The notes under the pieces are model-generated. The model was not told where the DNA came from and ran no database searches. It saw only the letters and a program-made list of their open reading frames with translations. A DNA stretch of 64,000 nucleotides. Source: Phorcus lineatus. Lineage: Eukaryota > Mollusca > Gastropoda > Trochida > Trochidae. Shown here in pieces: positions 9,660 to 20,500 of the stretch (position 1 is the stretch's first letter; every line of letters starts with the position of its first letter). The DNA lies in assembly GCA_921293015.1 (NCBI GenBank), contig OV121097.1, positions 17,607,924-17,671,923 of the forward strand. Reading direction: 5' to 3'. Both the position numbers and the translations under genes were made by a program.

Positions 9660-10641
9660 TAACATTGCGGTAACAGAAAATATACTTGATTCTCCAATCA
9701 GCAGGGATGAGATATTAGACAGTATTAATTGCTTATTGACCAAGTTACTCCAGAGCTCTTCAAGAATTCGGCAGATACAATAGCACCATATCTAGAGCTA
9801 TTGTTCAACATTATGTTAGAAAATGGTAGTTTTTCAACTAGTTTGTCAATGGGCATAAGGGTCCCGCTCCATAAACAAGGCAATATGGATAACCCAAATA
9901 ATTACAGAGGTATTACTCTCTTGAGCATTCTTAGTAAGGTCTTTACAGCTATCATTAACAGAAGATTAGTGTCATGGGGTGAGACAATGAATAAAATCAA
10001 TGAATCTCAGCCAGGATTAAGGAATGGATATACAACAGTTGATAATATGTTTACATTGCAAAGTATCATAAATATATATTTCAATAACAAAGGTGGTAAA
10101 TTCTATGCTCTCTTCGTTGACTTCGAGAAAGCTTTCGATTCTGTTTACAGACAAAAGTTGTGGTCTCTTTTAAATAACCATGGCCTCAGCCCGAAAATGA
10201 AGAATCTTATCCAGTCTATGTATGAAAATATATAGGCTTGCGTTAAAAATATTGCTAACTTTTCAGATTCTTTTGAAATACGACTTGGGGTTCGACAAGG
10301 TTGTATACTTAGTCCATTTCTATTTCATTTTTCATTAATGAAATATAGCAATTCAAATTGAAAGCAATTGTCAGTACGGAATACAGTTACACCCTGATTT
10401 GGTACAGACTTATCTTTTGCTTTTTGCAGACGATATCGTGCTGTTCTCAAGCACCGTAGCAGGTTTACAAAGACTAATTAATGAACTTGAAACTTATTGT
10501 GATAATTTCAAGTTGACAGTAAATAGAAACAAAACCAAAGTCGTAGTTTTTAAGAAAGGAGGAATTTTATCCAAAAATGAGAAATGGTGGTACAAAAATA
10601 AAGAATTGGACTGCAAAAGTTCATATAAATATTTGGGATAG
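9660..10641 (+). pseudogene. LINE A: reverse transcriptase, frameshifted
   Basis: The frame at 9729-10235 carries RT motifs in order: VPLHKQGNMDNPNNYRGITL, SQPGLRNGYTTVDN, and the catalytic block FVDFEKAFDSV with the first Asp. A stop follows at about 10235; GVRQGCILSPF continues in another frame at about 10290. The frame at 10399-10641 has the active site LLFADDIVLFSS and the downstream NKTKVVVF. The catalytic residues are present but on separate frames, so no complete enzyme can be made. Confidence 0.8.
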
Positions 10642-11011
10642 ATTTTTAGTAATTCATTATCTTGGTCCATGCATCTTGGTAATGCTTGTTTACAAGCACA
10701 AAAGGTAATGGTCGGCATATTTAAACAACTTATTCTTAAAGTATTGGTTAAAGTTACTGAATATGCCTTCATATCGTCTGCCTAAAAAGTGTTACAACAT
10801 GATGATGTTATATGATAAGAATGGTCATAACAATTGGGTCACTTCAGTTCGAAACTTCCTGTTTTCAAAGGGGTTTGGTTTTGTATGGTTAGACCAACAT
10901 GTAGACTCGAATGATAGATTTATCTTTTAACTAACAAGAAGACTAAAAGATAATTATTTACAAGAATGGCTTGAAAAAATATCACTTTCCAGTAAATGCC
11001 TGTATTATAGA

Positions 11012-11383
11012 ATGTTTAAATGTACCTTGGAGTCACAAATCTATCTCTCATGTGTAAATGTAAAAATGTTTCGCATAGCTTTAAGTAGACTTAGATGTTC
11101 TTCACATGATTTATTCATCGAGAGTGGAAGATTCAAATCAATCCAAAATGAAAATAGAATTTGCAAACTTTGTAATCTTATCGAAATAGAAGATGAATAT
11201 CATTTTGTTTTAATTTGCTCTGTCTACAATTTTCTAAGAAAGTTGTACATAAAAAGATATTTCCTTGTCCATCCAAACCTTTTCAAGTTCGTTGAATTGC
11301 TGCAAAAACTGTCCATGTTTGTTTACTATGCAATGTTATTTAGATCGGAATTTATCAAGAAACATGATATAAATTATACCTAA
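11012..11383 (+). pseudogene. LINE A: C-terminal Cys/His domain
   Basis: Frame with CKLCNLIEIEDEYHFVLIC, a C-x2-C...H...C motif found at the C-terminus of several LINE polyproteins and thought to aid target RNA binding. It lies between the RT remnant and the 3' tail at about 11500. The same motif in a diverged form occurs in LINE B, so the two are related. Confidence 0.65.
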
Positions 11384-11580
11384 ATTATACCTTGTTGTCA
11401 AGTTAAGGTTTAGTATCTAAGCGTGTACATTTTAATCACATGCAAGTATTGTACTACAGGCCTGTGACCTTTCAGTACCGGAAATAAATTGAATTGAATA
11501 ATTAGTTATACAACATACATACTTAATAATACAACATATATATTTGGTTCGTAACTAAATATTTAAGTAGACACAATTGC

Positions 11581-11997
11581 TTATGGAACATTTGATAACA
11601 TATTTTGTAAGCGTATAATACAGCTTGACAAATTGTTCTTACATCTTTTAGTTGATGGTGATAAGGCATATATCAAGTTACTTATATTATCATTACTTGT
11701 TATGGTAGGTAAGTTTCGTTCACGATCTGCATTTGATATTGGACATTTAAGTATATAGTGCATTTCGTCGCCTATTTCATTTTGGTTACAGAGTTTACAA
11801 GATCCTTCATCTCTCGGTATGCTTTGCCATCTTCCCGTTTTAATCGGTAAATTAAGATTTAAAGTTCTGAATTTCAAAATCGGGATAGAAATGTTTCTAG
11901 GTAACAGTAAGTACTTTTCACAACCCTTTGGACTCGAGATGATGTTTTCTCTCCATTGTTGAATAAACTGATCCGTCAAAATTTGTTCAGCTTTCAA
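11581..11997 (-). pseudogene. LINE B: C-terminal Cys/His domain
   Basis: Contains CKLCNQNEIGDEMHYILKC, the counterpart of the LINE A motif, about 80 residues into a 138-codon frame. The preceding PILKFRTLNLNLPIKTGRW is also conserved in position. The frame runs to a stop close to the expected end of the protein. Confidence 0.65.
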
Positions 11998-12543
11998 AAC
12001 TAGGAACGAAGTGGAGCATACCTAGGGATTTACAAATACATATGATAATCCAATTCCATCTAATAATGTTTTGATTAAGTGAATCTACGGGTCTGATTGA
12101 TGGTTTTCTTTGTATTTGTTTAGGCTGTATTGATATATGAAATTGGATAATTTAAAAGTATCAGTACATGTCAGTTTGTGCCAAAAGGATAGAATATGCT
12201 GGTATATCTTTATGTGGATTGGGTTTTTTCCAAGTTCGCCATATACCATGAAATTTGGTGTAGATTTTCTTAAACCAGATGCCAACTTTAGGAATTTTAT
12301 ATGTATACTTTCTATAAGATCAAGCTTCTCCCCATACCTCTGAGCCATAAGTTAAAAAGGAGTAATTATTACATTAAATGCCGATATCAAGCAATCTAAA
12401 GGAAGGTTCAAATTTCTTGCTTATTTTAGAAGACAAAACATAGCTTTTTTGGCATTTTCAACTATTGTTTTTATACCAGTTAACATTCTTTTATTTCTAT
12501 GCAACTCAATGCCCTAATAAACGTAACTTTCAACGATTCAATT

Positions 12544-12816
12544 TTATCGCCGAATATAAATATCATTTTCGATTTTGCAGCAGGGCCTGAACCAAATACT
12601 GATATTTTTGGTTTTGATACGTTTAAGTTGAGCTGCCAAGTAGTACAGTTTGTATAAAAAAATTAAGAGACTTTTGCATGGCGTAAGACCAAATAAAACC
12701 GTATCGTCAGCATATAGTAACAATAAAAGTTGTAGCCAAAGTTGTGAGTCATTCTCGTTTAATATTTCAATATTCACCCCTTTACAGCCATTTATATAGG
12801 TGTTTCTCCAGATCAT
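12544..12816 (-). pseudogene. LINE B: RT catalytic block (YADD)
   Basis: LLLLYADDTVLFGLT is the RT active-site motif, followed by LYKLYYLAAQLKRIKTKN. It is out of frame with the upstream RT part at 12967-13518, so the gene is broken between them. Confidence 0.75.
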
Positions 12817-12966
12817 TTAAGAAGATTGAGAATAAAAGTGGAGATAGGTTTTCTCCTTGTCGGACCCCCCTTTGGCAAGGGGAAAGATCGGATGTACTGT
12901 TCTGTGAACTAACTATTTATTTTAGGTCGCGATACATGTTTTTAACAAGATCAAGGACTCTACAAG

Positions 12967-13518
12967 TTATACCGGACGATTGCAACTTTGATTATAAGCC
13001 GGTTCGCCAGACAATGTCCAAAGCTTTTGTAAAATCGATAAATGCACAGTAAAGTTTTGTTTTTGCAATGTCAGTAAACTATTTAGAGTACATAAGACAA
13101 ATATATTATCTGAGGCTGTAAAGTGCTTTCTAAATCCTGCTTGAGCCGGGGTAATAAAGTTGTTTGATTCAAGAAAATTTGATAGGCGCGAGTTCAGGAT
13201 CGAAGTAAAAAATTTACCAACACAGCTCAATATAGTTATTGGTCGATAGGAACTTGGGTCTAGCTGATCACCTTTATTTTTATATATCGGCCTTATAATT
13301 CCAATTAACCAAGATGTTGGGAGAGTACTTGTTGAGAGAACGAGGTTAAAAAAATGAGTGTAGAAAGGAGAAAATATATCAATAGTGTCGATCACGTGAT
13401 TGTTTTCAATGTAATCTAACCCACTTGCGTAATGTTTTAGTCTTTTAGCAGCTGCTATAACTTCTTCTATGCTTAGATCTGCCAGTCTTCTGTCGTGATG
13501 AAAACTGATATGTGTCAA
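12967..13518 (-). pseudogene. LINE B: RT N-terminal half
   Basis: A 183-codon frame with RT fingers motifs: LPTSWLIGIIRPIYKNKGD, PSSYRPITILSCVGK and TPAQAGFRKHFTASDNIF. The catalytic FADF-type block expected next is lost to a frameshift. The preceding 70-codon frame at 13520-13732 may hold decayed linker sequence but has no motif. Confidence 0.75.
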
Positions 13519-13740
13519 CTCATTGGTTCTTGTATATATTATAGTTCGTTTTATTTAGAACCATTTGTAACGTTCTCTCATCTGAGTGACAACACCTCAT
13601 TAATCGTGAATTCTTATGACAATTCTTTACCTGATTGATCGATATTTCATTATATGAAACATAATACACAGATGTTTTACTTTTACGCCAACACCACGAC
13701 TCCCTTATTTTCAATGATAAGGTAGAATTCAAATGTTGTT

Positions 13741-14805
13741 TATTTATTCTGAATACGTTTTTAAAAAGTTACTGCGAGTATGTCCGATTGAGACAATATT
13801 TTTTATAGTAAAAAAATATACTTGAAAATCTTTAGTATAGATACAACACAATTTGATTTATACACATACAGAAATCCATTTATCAGGCAGTTTGACAAGT
13901 CACAACTTCCAAGCAGACCAAAACCAAACATTAACATGCACTAGCTTTTGAATAAGCGTTTGCTACTGAACAGAAAGGGCTACTGTGAGCTTTTGTTAGC
14001 ACGTTGTGAGGTTTCATGTTTTCATGGCTAACAATATCTACAGTTCTCATGGCAAACGATTTTATAACGCAAGGTGTATACTACATTTCAATGGAGAATA
14101 TCAACTCAGATTCCTGTATATCCTTAATCAAACTTGAGACATAAACTTGTTTTCATGGCACAGGCATTAAACATTAATTTACTCCAAGTTACTTTGTAAT
14201 ATAGACAATGAATAAGACTGAAGGTAGAAGTGTTTAATGGTAAAGCAAATCAATTCATTAGGTATTAATTTCATTTATTAAAACCATTAAACATAGGTTT
14301 ACATGTACTGTTTCACAGATTTCCCTCGCTATTTATGGTTATGATTCCTTCGTATATGCACACCGTATGGAGAGACAGCGCTAGGTCATGTGACTTAGCG
14401 ATGGTGTAGTTCCCAAAATGGACGTGTATATTGCCTAAATGGTTTCCGTTCAGACCAAACAGTATGTATCAAAATTGCGACACAGTTGTGTATAAACTGT
14501 CCACTTTGCCAACGTTGAGAGAACTAATTCATATGTAGACACAACAATTTAACAGGAATTAACAGAAACTGTATGATCATGTGAAAGGAAAGGACACCTG
14601 TTCTGTGTCGCCATGGGAAAGTTAGTTGATTCCAGCAGCGCACAGTACGTTTATAAACAATAAACTCAGTCTATGTTTTGTCGTTTAAGCCATATATATT
14701 CTTGATTTATTACATAATGCTGTTGCCTTAGAATTATGTGTTTGAAAATGTCAAATTTGTTCATCCGGCTTACAGCTTTATTACAACTCGTCGTGGGCAA
14801 CTGAA
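13741..14805. other. Unassigned AT-rich sequence
   Basis: Nothing recognisable: no coding frame, tandem repeat or terminal repeat that I can support. Confidence 0.5.
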
Positions 14806-14814
14806 ATCAATTAG

Positions 14815-15290
14815 TTTATCCCAGATCATAACCTTGACATACAAATGTATGCATCATTACAGAGTCCTGGTTAAAATCTTCTGACAATACTATCATTAAT
14901 GATATTATTCCCCCTGAATACAAGTTTGCCCTGTCAAACAGATTCACAAGACAAGGTGGCGGTATTCTGGTTGTCTTAAGATCTACTTGAACGTTACCCG
15001 AAACAACAAATGCTCTAAGGGAGACCACACGTAGTTTCAAATTTCTGGATATGTGTCTATGTGTTCATGGTGTCTGTGTAAGTCTAGTAGCGATATATAG
15101 ACCACCGGCATCACAGAAACTCCATGTATCCTCATCAACTATTCTGCAGGAACTCTCAGCTCTTATAGAACTCATCGCTAATACCAATCGCCATATTCTT
15201 TTGGTTGGCGGAGGACAACCTTGTCTCCTCTGTTGATATTGTTAATCATCTTATCTCAGACCATTATTGTGTCTACTACCAGATCAATAT
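14815..15290 (+). pseudogene. LINE C: APE-type endonuclease
   Basis: Frames on the plus strand contain NTIINDIIPPEYKFA, GGGILVV, LVAIYRPPAS, HILLVGG and ISDHYCVYYQ, in the order of a CR1-type endonuclease. At least two frame changes occur, and the conserved VGDFN is corrupted to VGGGQ near 15205. Confidence 0.7.
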
Positions 15291-15348
15291 GGGGAAGCCA
15301 AGCCTGGTAAGACAGACAATATCCTACAGGAAAACTCGAACTATTGAT

Positions 15349-16232
15349 AGGACACTACTTGCATTGTTGCAAACACTGAATAAACATGTACACTACTTGC
15401 ATTGTTCCAAACACTGAATAAACATGGACACTACTTGCATTGTTGCAAACACTGAATAAACATGGATACTACTTGCATTGTTGCAAACACTGAATAAACA
15501 TGGATACTACTTGCATTGTTGCAAACACTGAATAAACATGGATACTACTTGCATTGTTGCAAACACTGAATAAATATGGACACTACTTGCATTGTTGCAA
15601 ACACTGAATAAAAATGGACACTACTTGCATTGTTGCAAACACTGAATAAACATGGACACTACTTGCATTGTTGCAAACACTGGATAAACATGGATACTAC
15701 TTGCATTGTTGCAAACACTGAATAAACATGGACACTACTTGCATTGTTGCAAACACTGAATAAATATGGACACTACTTGCATTGTTGCAAACACTGAATA
15801 AAAATGGACACTACTTGCATTGTTGCAAACACTGAATAAACATGGACACTACTTGCATTGTTGCAAACACTGGATAAACATGGACACTACTTGCATTGTT
15901 GCAAACACTGAATAAACATGTACACTACTTGCATTGTTGCAAACACTGAATAAACATGTACACTACTTGCATTGTTGCAAACACTGGCATGGATAAACAT
16001 GGACACTACTTGCATTGTTGCAAACACTGAATAAACATGGACACTACTTGCATTGTTGCAAACACTGGATAAACATGGACACTACTTGCATTGTTGCAAA
16101 CACTGAATAAACATGGACACTACTTGCATTGTTGCAAACACTGGATAAACATGGACACTACTTGCATTGTTGCAAACACTGAATAAACATGGACACTACT
16201 TGCATTGTTGCAAACACTGGATAAACATGCTC
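15349..16232 (+). repeat. 38-bp minisatellite grown from LINE C coding sequence, about 23 copies
   Basis: Unit about ACTACTTGCATTGTTGC plus AAACACTGAATAAACATGG (38 bp). The final unit runs without a break into LINE linker coding sequence (reading LQTLDKHAPMKTAKV), so the array arose by expansion of that codon stretch. Because 38 is not a multiple of 3, each unit shifts the frame and the array destroys the LINE ORF. Variants AAATATGG and AAAAATGG and then TGGATAAAC recur in the same order at about 15573 and 15763, a 190-bp (five-unit) higher-order duplication. One unit near 15987 carries a small insertion. Confidence 0.9.
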
Positions 16233-16560
16233 CCATGAAAACAGCTAAGGTTGCAGTCAAGCTGAAGTTCCCATGGATGACAGATGACATTGTAAAAGCT
16301 AAGTATGAGCGGCGCCGTGCCGAAAAAAATGGAGGCGGAGTAGACTTGAGAAACACAGGCAAATCTACAAGCAGTTCCGAACAAAGTCACCTCACTGTTG
16401 AAACAAGCTTAACAATTTCATATTCGGCAGAAGATCAGTGATCGTAAAAGTGAGACCAAAGACGTGTTTTCCATTGTAAACAGTGTCACTGAGTCCAAGG
16501 CCAGCTCCACAACCAGCAGGTCCCAGCAGGAATCTGTTGAACCTGCTGAAGCAAACTGAG
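16200..16560 (+). pseudogene. LINE C: linker between endonuclease and RT
   Basis: The frame reads TAKVAVKLKFPWMTDDIVKAK then YERRRAEK, the conserved PW-x-T/D...RR-x-E linker seen before the RT of CR1/Jockey-type LINEs. It is continuous with the last minisatellite unit and breaks down after about 16440. Confidence 0.65.
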
Positions 16561-16699
16561 ACTTCTTCATCGGCAAAGTCGAAAGAACTGTTCAAGGTGT
16601 TGACTCCTTGCGAACTGACGAATATCATCCTTTGCAGCATGATTAGGAATTTGACAGAAAAAAACTTGCAACATTCACTGTGACTGAAATTAAGTCAAG

Positions 16700-17416
16700 T
16701 CAATTGTTCCAATCGATGGCACCAAAATCTTGTACCCTTGACCCAATTCCAACATGGCTCTTCATAGACAGTCTGTAATCTGTTTTTTTCCAGCAACTTG
16801 TAAAATCGTAAATCTTTCACTGAAGTCTGGAATCGTTCCTGGTACTTACGAACAGGCCATCATCACACCAATTCTTAAAAAGCCATCGCTAGATACTACC
16901 GACTTTAACAACTTCAGTCCCGTGCCTGTGGTTTGTTTCTTAGATACTCGAGAAAGTTGTCCTGTCACAACTATCTAATCATATCATGGAACATCACCTT
17001 GCTGAAGTCTATCTATCAATCACCTTACATGAAGAAGCATTCTACAGAAACTGCCCTTGTCCACGTTCACAACGATATCCGTATGGCACTTGACAAATAG
17101 GATGTTGTTCTTCTGGTACTGCTTGACTTGTCAGCAGCTTTTGACTCTATCAACCATGATATTCTTCTCTCTCGCTTGCAGCATATTTTTGGTGTTGATG
17201 AGCTTGCGCTTTCCTGGATTAGACATTATCTGCAAGGTAGATCCATGTGCGTCAATGATGGTTAGACCTCCTCCAGCCGTCCACTTGAAAAGATGTACCT
17301 CAAGGATCCGTGTTAGGACCAGTGCTATGTACATTAAGCCTCTCGGATGCATTGTCAGGAAGCATTTGTTGATGTTTCACGGAAATTCTGACGATCAGCT
17401 ACTGTATATATCCATA
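16700..17416 (+). pseudogene. LINE C: reverse transcriptase, N-terminal part
   Basis: Motifs across frames: CTLDPIPTWLF (16731), SGIVPGTYEQAIITPILKKP (about 16823), then LLDLSAAFDSINHDILLSRLQ near 17116-17180 and SWIRHYLQGRS. It ends at DDQLLYISI (17393-17416), the YADD-equivalent block, where the insertion begins. The downstream half lies at 24019. Confidence 0.8.
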
Positions 17417-17570
17417 CACTGGAGTAACGCGCGTTCATTCCATAACTTTCCAAATTTGGCAAGGCGGTCTTGCCAAAAACTGAAAGGCGTCCTTTCCACA
17501 CTAAGGAAAGGTCACCTTTCCGTTGCCTATCTTTCCAAATCGATTAAGTCAATGAAGCGCGCATAAAATC
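17417..17570 (+). repeat. CACTA-like left terminal and subterminal repeats
   Basis: After the terminal repeat come iterated CTTTCC/GGAAAGG and TTGGCAAGG/CTTGCC motifs, including CCTTTCCACACTAAGGAAAGG, a local inverted pair. This matches the subterminal region at the other end. Confidence 0.65.
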
Positions 17571-20500
17571 GCACTTTAAGTTTTTCTCAATTCTAAGCAG
17601 TATGGTTGAAAAGGGTTTTTTTATATCTTATTTGAAACATGAATTTGATATCATGAAATTACGAGATCATGAAACTGTGTTAATCATGGACGTGGAACGA
17701 TTATTTTAAAATTAATAACCAGGAGAAAAGTGAAATGAAAAGCTGCTAAGAAGTCATTTTGAATTAAGTTAGTAGTTCAACATGTATTAAATCGAGTGGT
17801 TGAGTGGTTATATAAAGAAACAGTATCATATTTAATTGGATAACATAGTTCACATATCTATAAAGTTCATCAAAGGGATTTACGCTAGAGTTATTTAACG
17901 TATAACGTGATTGTTATAATAATTTTATGGATAGTTATATGGCACTTTTCCACGCACTGATACATGCTTAAAGTGCATTACTCTGAAGGTAACGAATTTG
18001 CAAAGCGATAAATTAAGTTAGGTAAAAATGAAAAGCTGCCTCATATACTTCTTTCATAAATCAATAAAGCATGTGTTAGTTGATCAGTTAAACATGTGGA
18101 ACGTACCTTTTCAGTGAATGTATCCACAAGAACATAAATATCCAAGTCCTTTTTAGCTTAAGAACAGAACAAAAACCCATTACTGATCAGTGGCTAAGCA
18201 GATAAACGACACAATCTCTACATCCAGCTATCACATTCAAACAATAATGGCGACCAGATGAGAAAAAGAGAGCCGATGCAAAATTAGTTTGATAATTTCT
18301 TATCTAACCTCTCAGATTTCATTGGATAACAGGATGCGGTAAAGCAGTGTATCCTGTTGTTTCAAGACACGAGAGACACCGTCCTGACACATCAGACTGA
18401 TACATGGTCACTTGTCTACAAGCCACCTGCATGTGTTTGTACAGCAGTGGTGGACACCTGCTCAATACCTGAAGCTGACAACTGGTCATAGTCTGATAGG
18501 TTTTATTGGTCTGAGATGCTAAATGGTATTATCTGACGCTAACGGGGACTCGTTGTTTTAGTAACATTTGTTAATTTTTCTAAAATCAGAACAACATTAC
18601 CAATAATAAACTCTAAATTTGCCCATGCGGATCTCAGAAAAATAAGTTACTCACTGTAAAAAATAATATTGAATGCTGGATGACATAGATGAAAGAGAAT
18701 GACCACACAAAATCATTTTTCATAGAGGCACGAAAAAGGATGAACATACATCTTAATAAATAAATAATAATTACAAAAAGATCAGCACACACATCTCATA
18801 TGATTTCCTCTGAAATTAAAATATTCAGTGATATTCGGAATTTACCATGAGTTTATAACAACATGCTGTTTTTTTCTATATTTTGGTTGAGGTATCAAGT
18901 CAAAACATATTAATGAACATAGAAACCTATGTTTTAAGGTAGAGGAATTTGGATGAGGTACCACTTTTTATAAAATAAACAATTTAACTTAGAATAAAGC
19001 CACTTTAAGTAAAAGGCATCAAGTTATTTTCATATATAAACAGTTGATATGATAAACTTTTGTCATATGCTCTATATAGCAATTAATATAAGAAAACAAA
19101 TTTGAAATTAAGAACCCTGCAGAAGCAGGGAGCTTGGATCTAGATGGATCTTGATGTTGTTTTAGATAGGATTATTGTTAACTAAATGCTTGTTAAGGAC
19201 CCTTCATTATTTAATGTAAAGTGGGTATGCAGTGTAATTTCTGTTTTGATAATAAAGCTTTTAGAAGAATCCCGGAGTAGCAGTGAGCTTGGGTCTAGAT
19301 AAATAAGTCAATCTTGATGTTGTTTTAAATAGGATTACTGTTAACTAAATGCTTGTAAATGACCCTTTGTCAATAATTTACAGAAGAACATTGGAGAAAA
19401 GAGTAGGGGATGTCTACATCAGTATTACACTATGTATTCTTAAATGGGGCGTGTACATTTTGACGCTCCAGAAGCAAGAGTGTAATGTATTTATGAATTT
19501 GTTGGATAGAAAGTTTGAAAGGAACTAACCCGAATGCGCCAGACCATCTTCATTCTGAGGTAAGGGATTGACATAAATAATGTCTAAATCAAGGTTATTT
19601 TGTTGTATAAAGTACATCTCTTGGTTAGATCAATGCCTACCAAATATAGATCACTGATATTCTAACATAGATTATGAATAACGAGACATATATCTACAGT
19701 CACCTTGACTTGCAAATGAATCAGAATTTGTCAAATAATATATTGCTCTCTTCGACTTGAATGCAGCTACCTAAATGAATATAAAATGAACGTTTTATAT
19801 ATCCAAAATCAGCCTGTTCTTGTGGCGTTAATTATGAAGCCTCTCTTCATTATTTCATATTATTTTGTGATTTTCGCCAAGACATGTTTTTCTATACTAA
19901 AGGATTTGATTTAAAGCAATATTATTGGTAATCACAACTTGTCTTCAGTTGAAAAAAGTTAATTGCTAAATTCAGTCCACATGCTTTTAAATTTAACAGG
20001 CAGATGTTTTCCAACATAATGTTCACATGACATACATGTAGTCATGTGGATGACCAAAAGCATTAATTTTTCTAGTTGAATAAAGACATTTATTAAAATA
20101 ACCAACCTTTTCAATATTCGAGAATAATTTTATGATTTTTTTAATTCTAACAACAGTATATATATCATTATATTTTTATGAAACCATTGGCATACTTTAT
20201 ACTTTGGGGGAGGATATGCCCTATTAATTAATTAATTTCTTATTTTGATCTCGTTAATCTTTGTTGTCAAACAACGTCACTTCTTTTGCTGACTCTCTCC
20301 TTGCCCCTCACACACGCCCATCAAGTTTATTATCATGTTACGGTCAGAGAGACATCCTTGATTGTCGGCTAGACTAGGTAACGAACGGTTAATTACCATG
20401 TAATAAAATTGTGCAACATCCTCTCTGAGTTGACAGAGAGACCTGTGTAGTTACTTAGCAAGGTAAGCCGTATTATCAAATTGTATGAGATTGTTTAATA

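Larger units (their letters stand above)
7850..11505 (+). mobile_element. Decayed non-LTR retrotransposon (LINE A)
   Basis: A plus-strand LINE in the order endonuclease, linker, reverse transcriptase, C-terminal Cys/His motif, then a 3' tail. It begins at about 7860 with an endonuclease-like NVRGVNNCL and continues NEHWMNESE near 7930. It ends near 11480-11505 with GGAAATAAATTGAATTGAATA, a short AATTG-repeat tail. Several stops and frameshifts make it non-functional. A stretch at about 9100-9630 shows no LINE similarity and may be an insertion or badly decayed linker. The clade is uncertain. Confidence 0.8.
11575..13740 (-). mobile_element. Decayed non-LTR retrotransposon (LINE B), 5'-truncated
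   Basis: A minus-strand LINE related to LINE A, whose 3' end faces LINE A's 3' end about 70 bp away. It holds the RT N-terminal half (13518-12967), the YADD active site (about 12816-12544), a degenerate thumb region (12348-12085) and the C-terminal Cys/His motif (11997-11581), in several frames. No endonuclease is visible, so the copy is truncated at or near 13740. Confidence 0.75.
14810..17416 (+). mobile_element. CR1-like LINE C, 5' part (interrupted)
   Basis: Plus-strand LINE with endonuclease (about 14815-15290), linker containing an expanded minisatellite (15349-16232), linker continuation and RT (16700-17416). CR1-group signatures include LVAIYRPP in the endonuclease, CTLDPIPTWL at the RT start and LLDLSAAFDSINHDILL for the first catalytic Asp. 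It stops abruptly in the RT active-site region at 17416, where the CACTA-like element was inserted, and resumes at 24019. Multiple stops and frameshifts make it inactive. Confidence 0.85.

Noticed and set aside
15349-16232. CRISPR array
   Set aside because: Units are contiguous 38-mers with no variable spacers, and they derive from LINE coding sequence.
16120-16390. Minus-strand protein with repeated YSVFATMQVVS
   Set aside because: Produced by the minisatellite read on the opposite strand.
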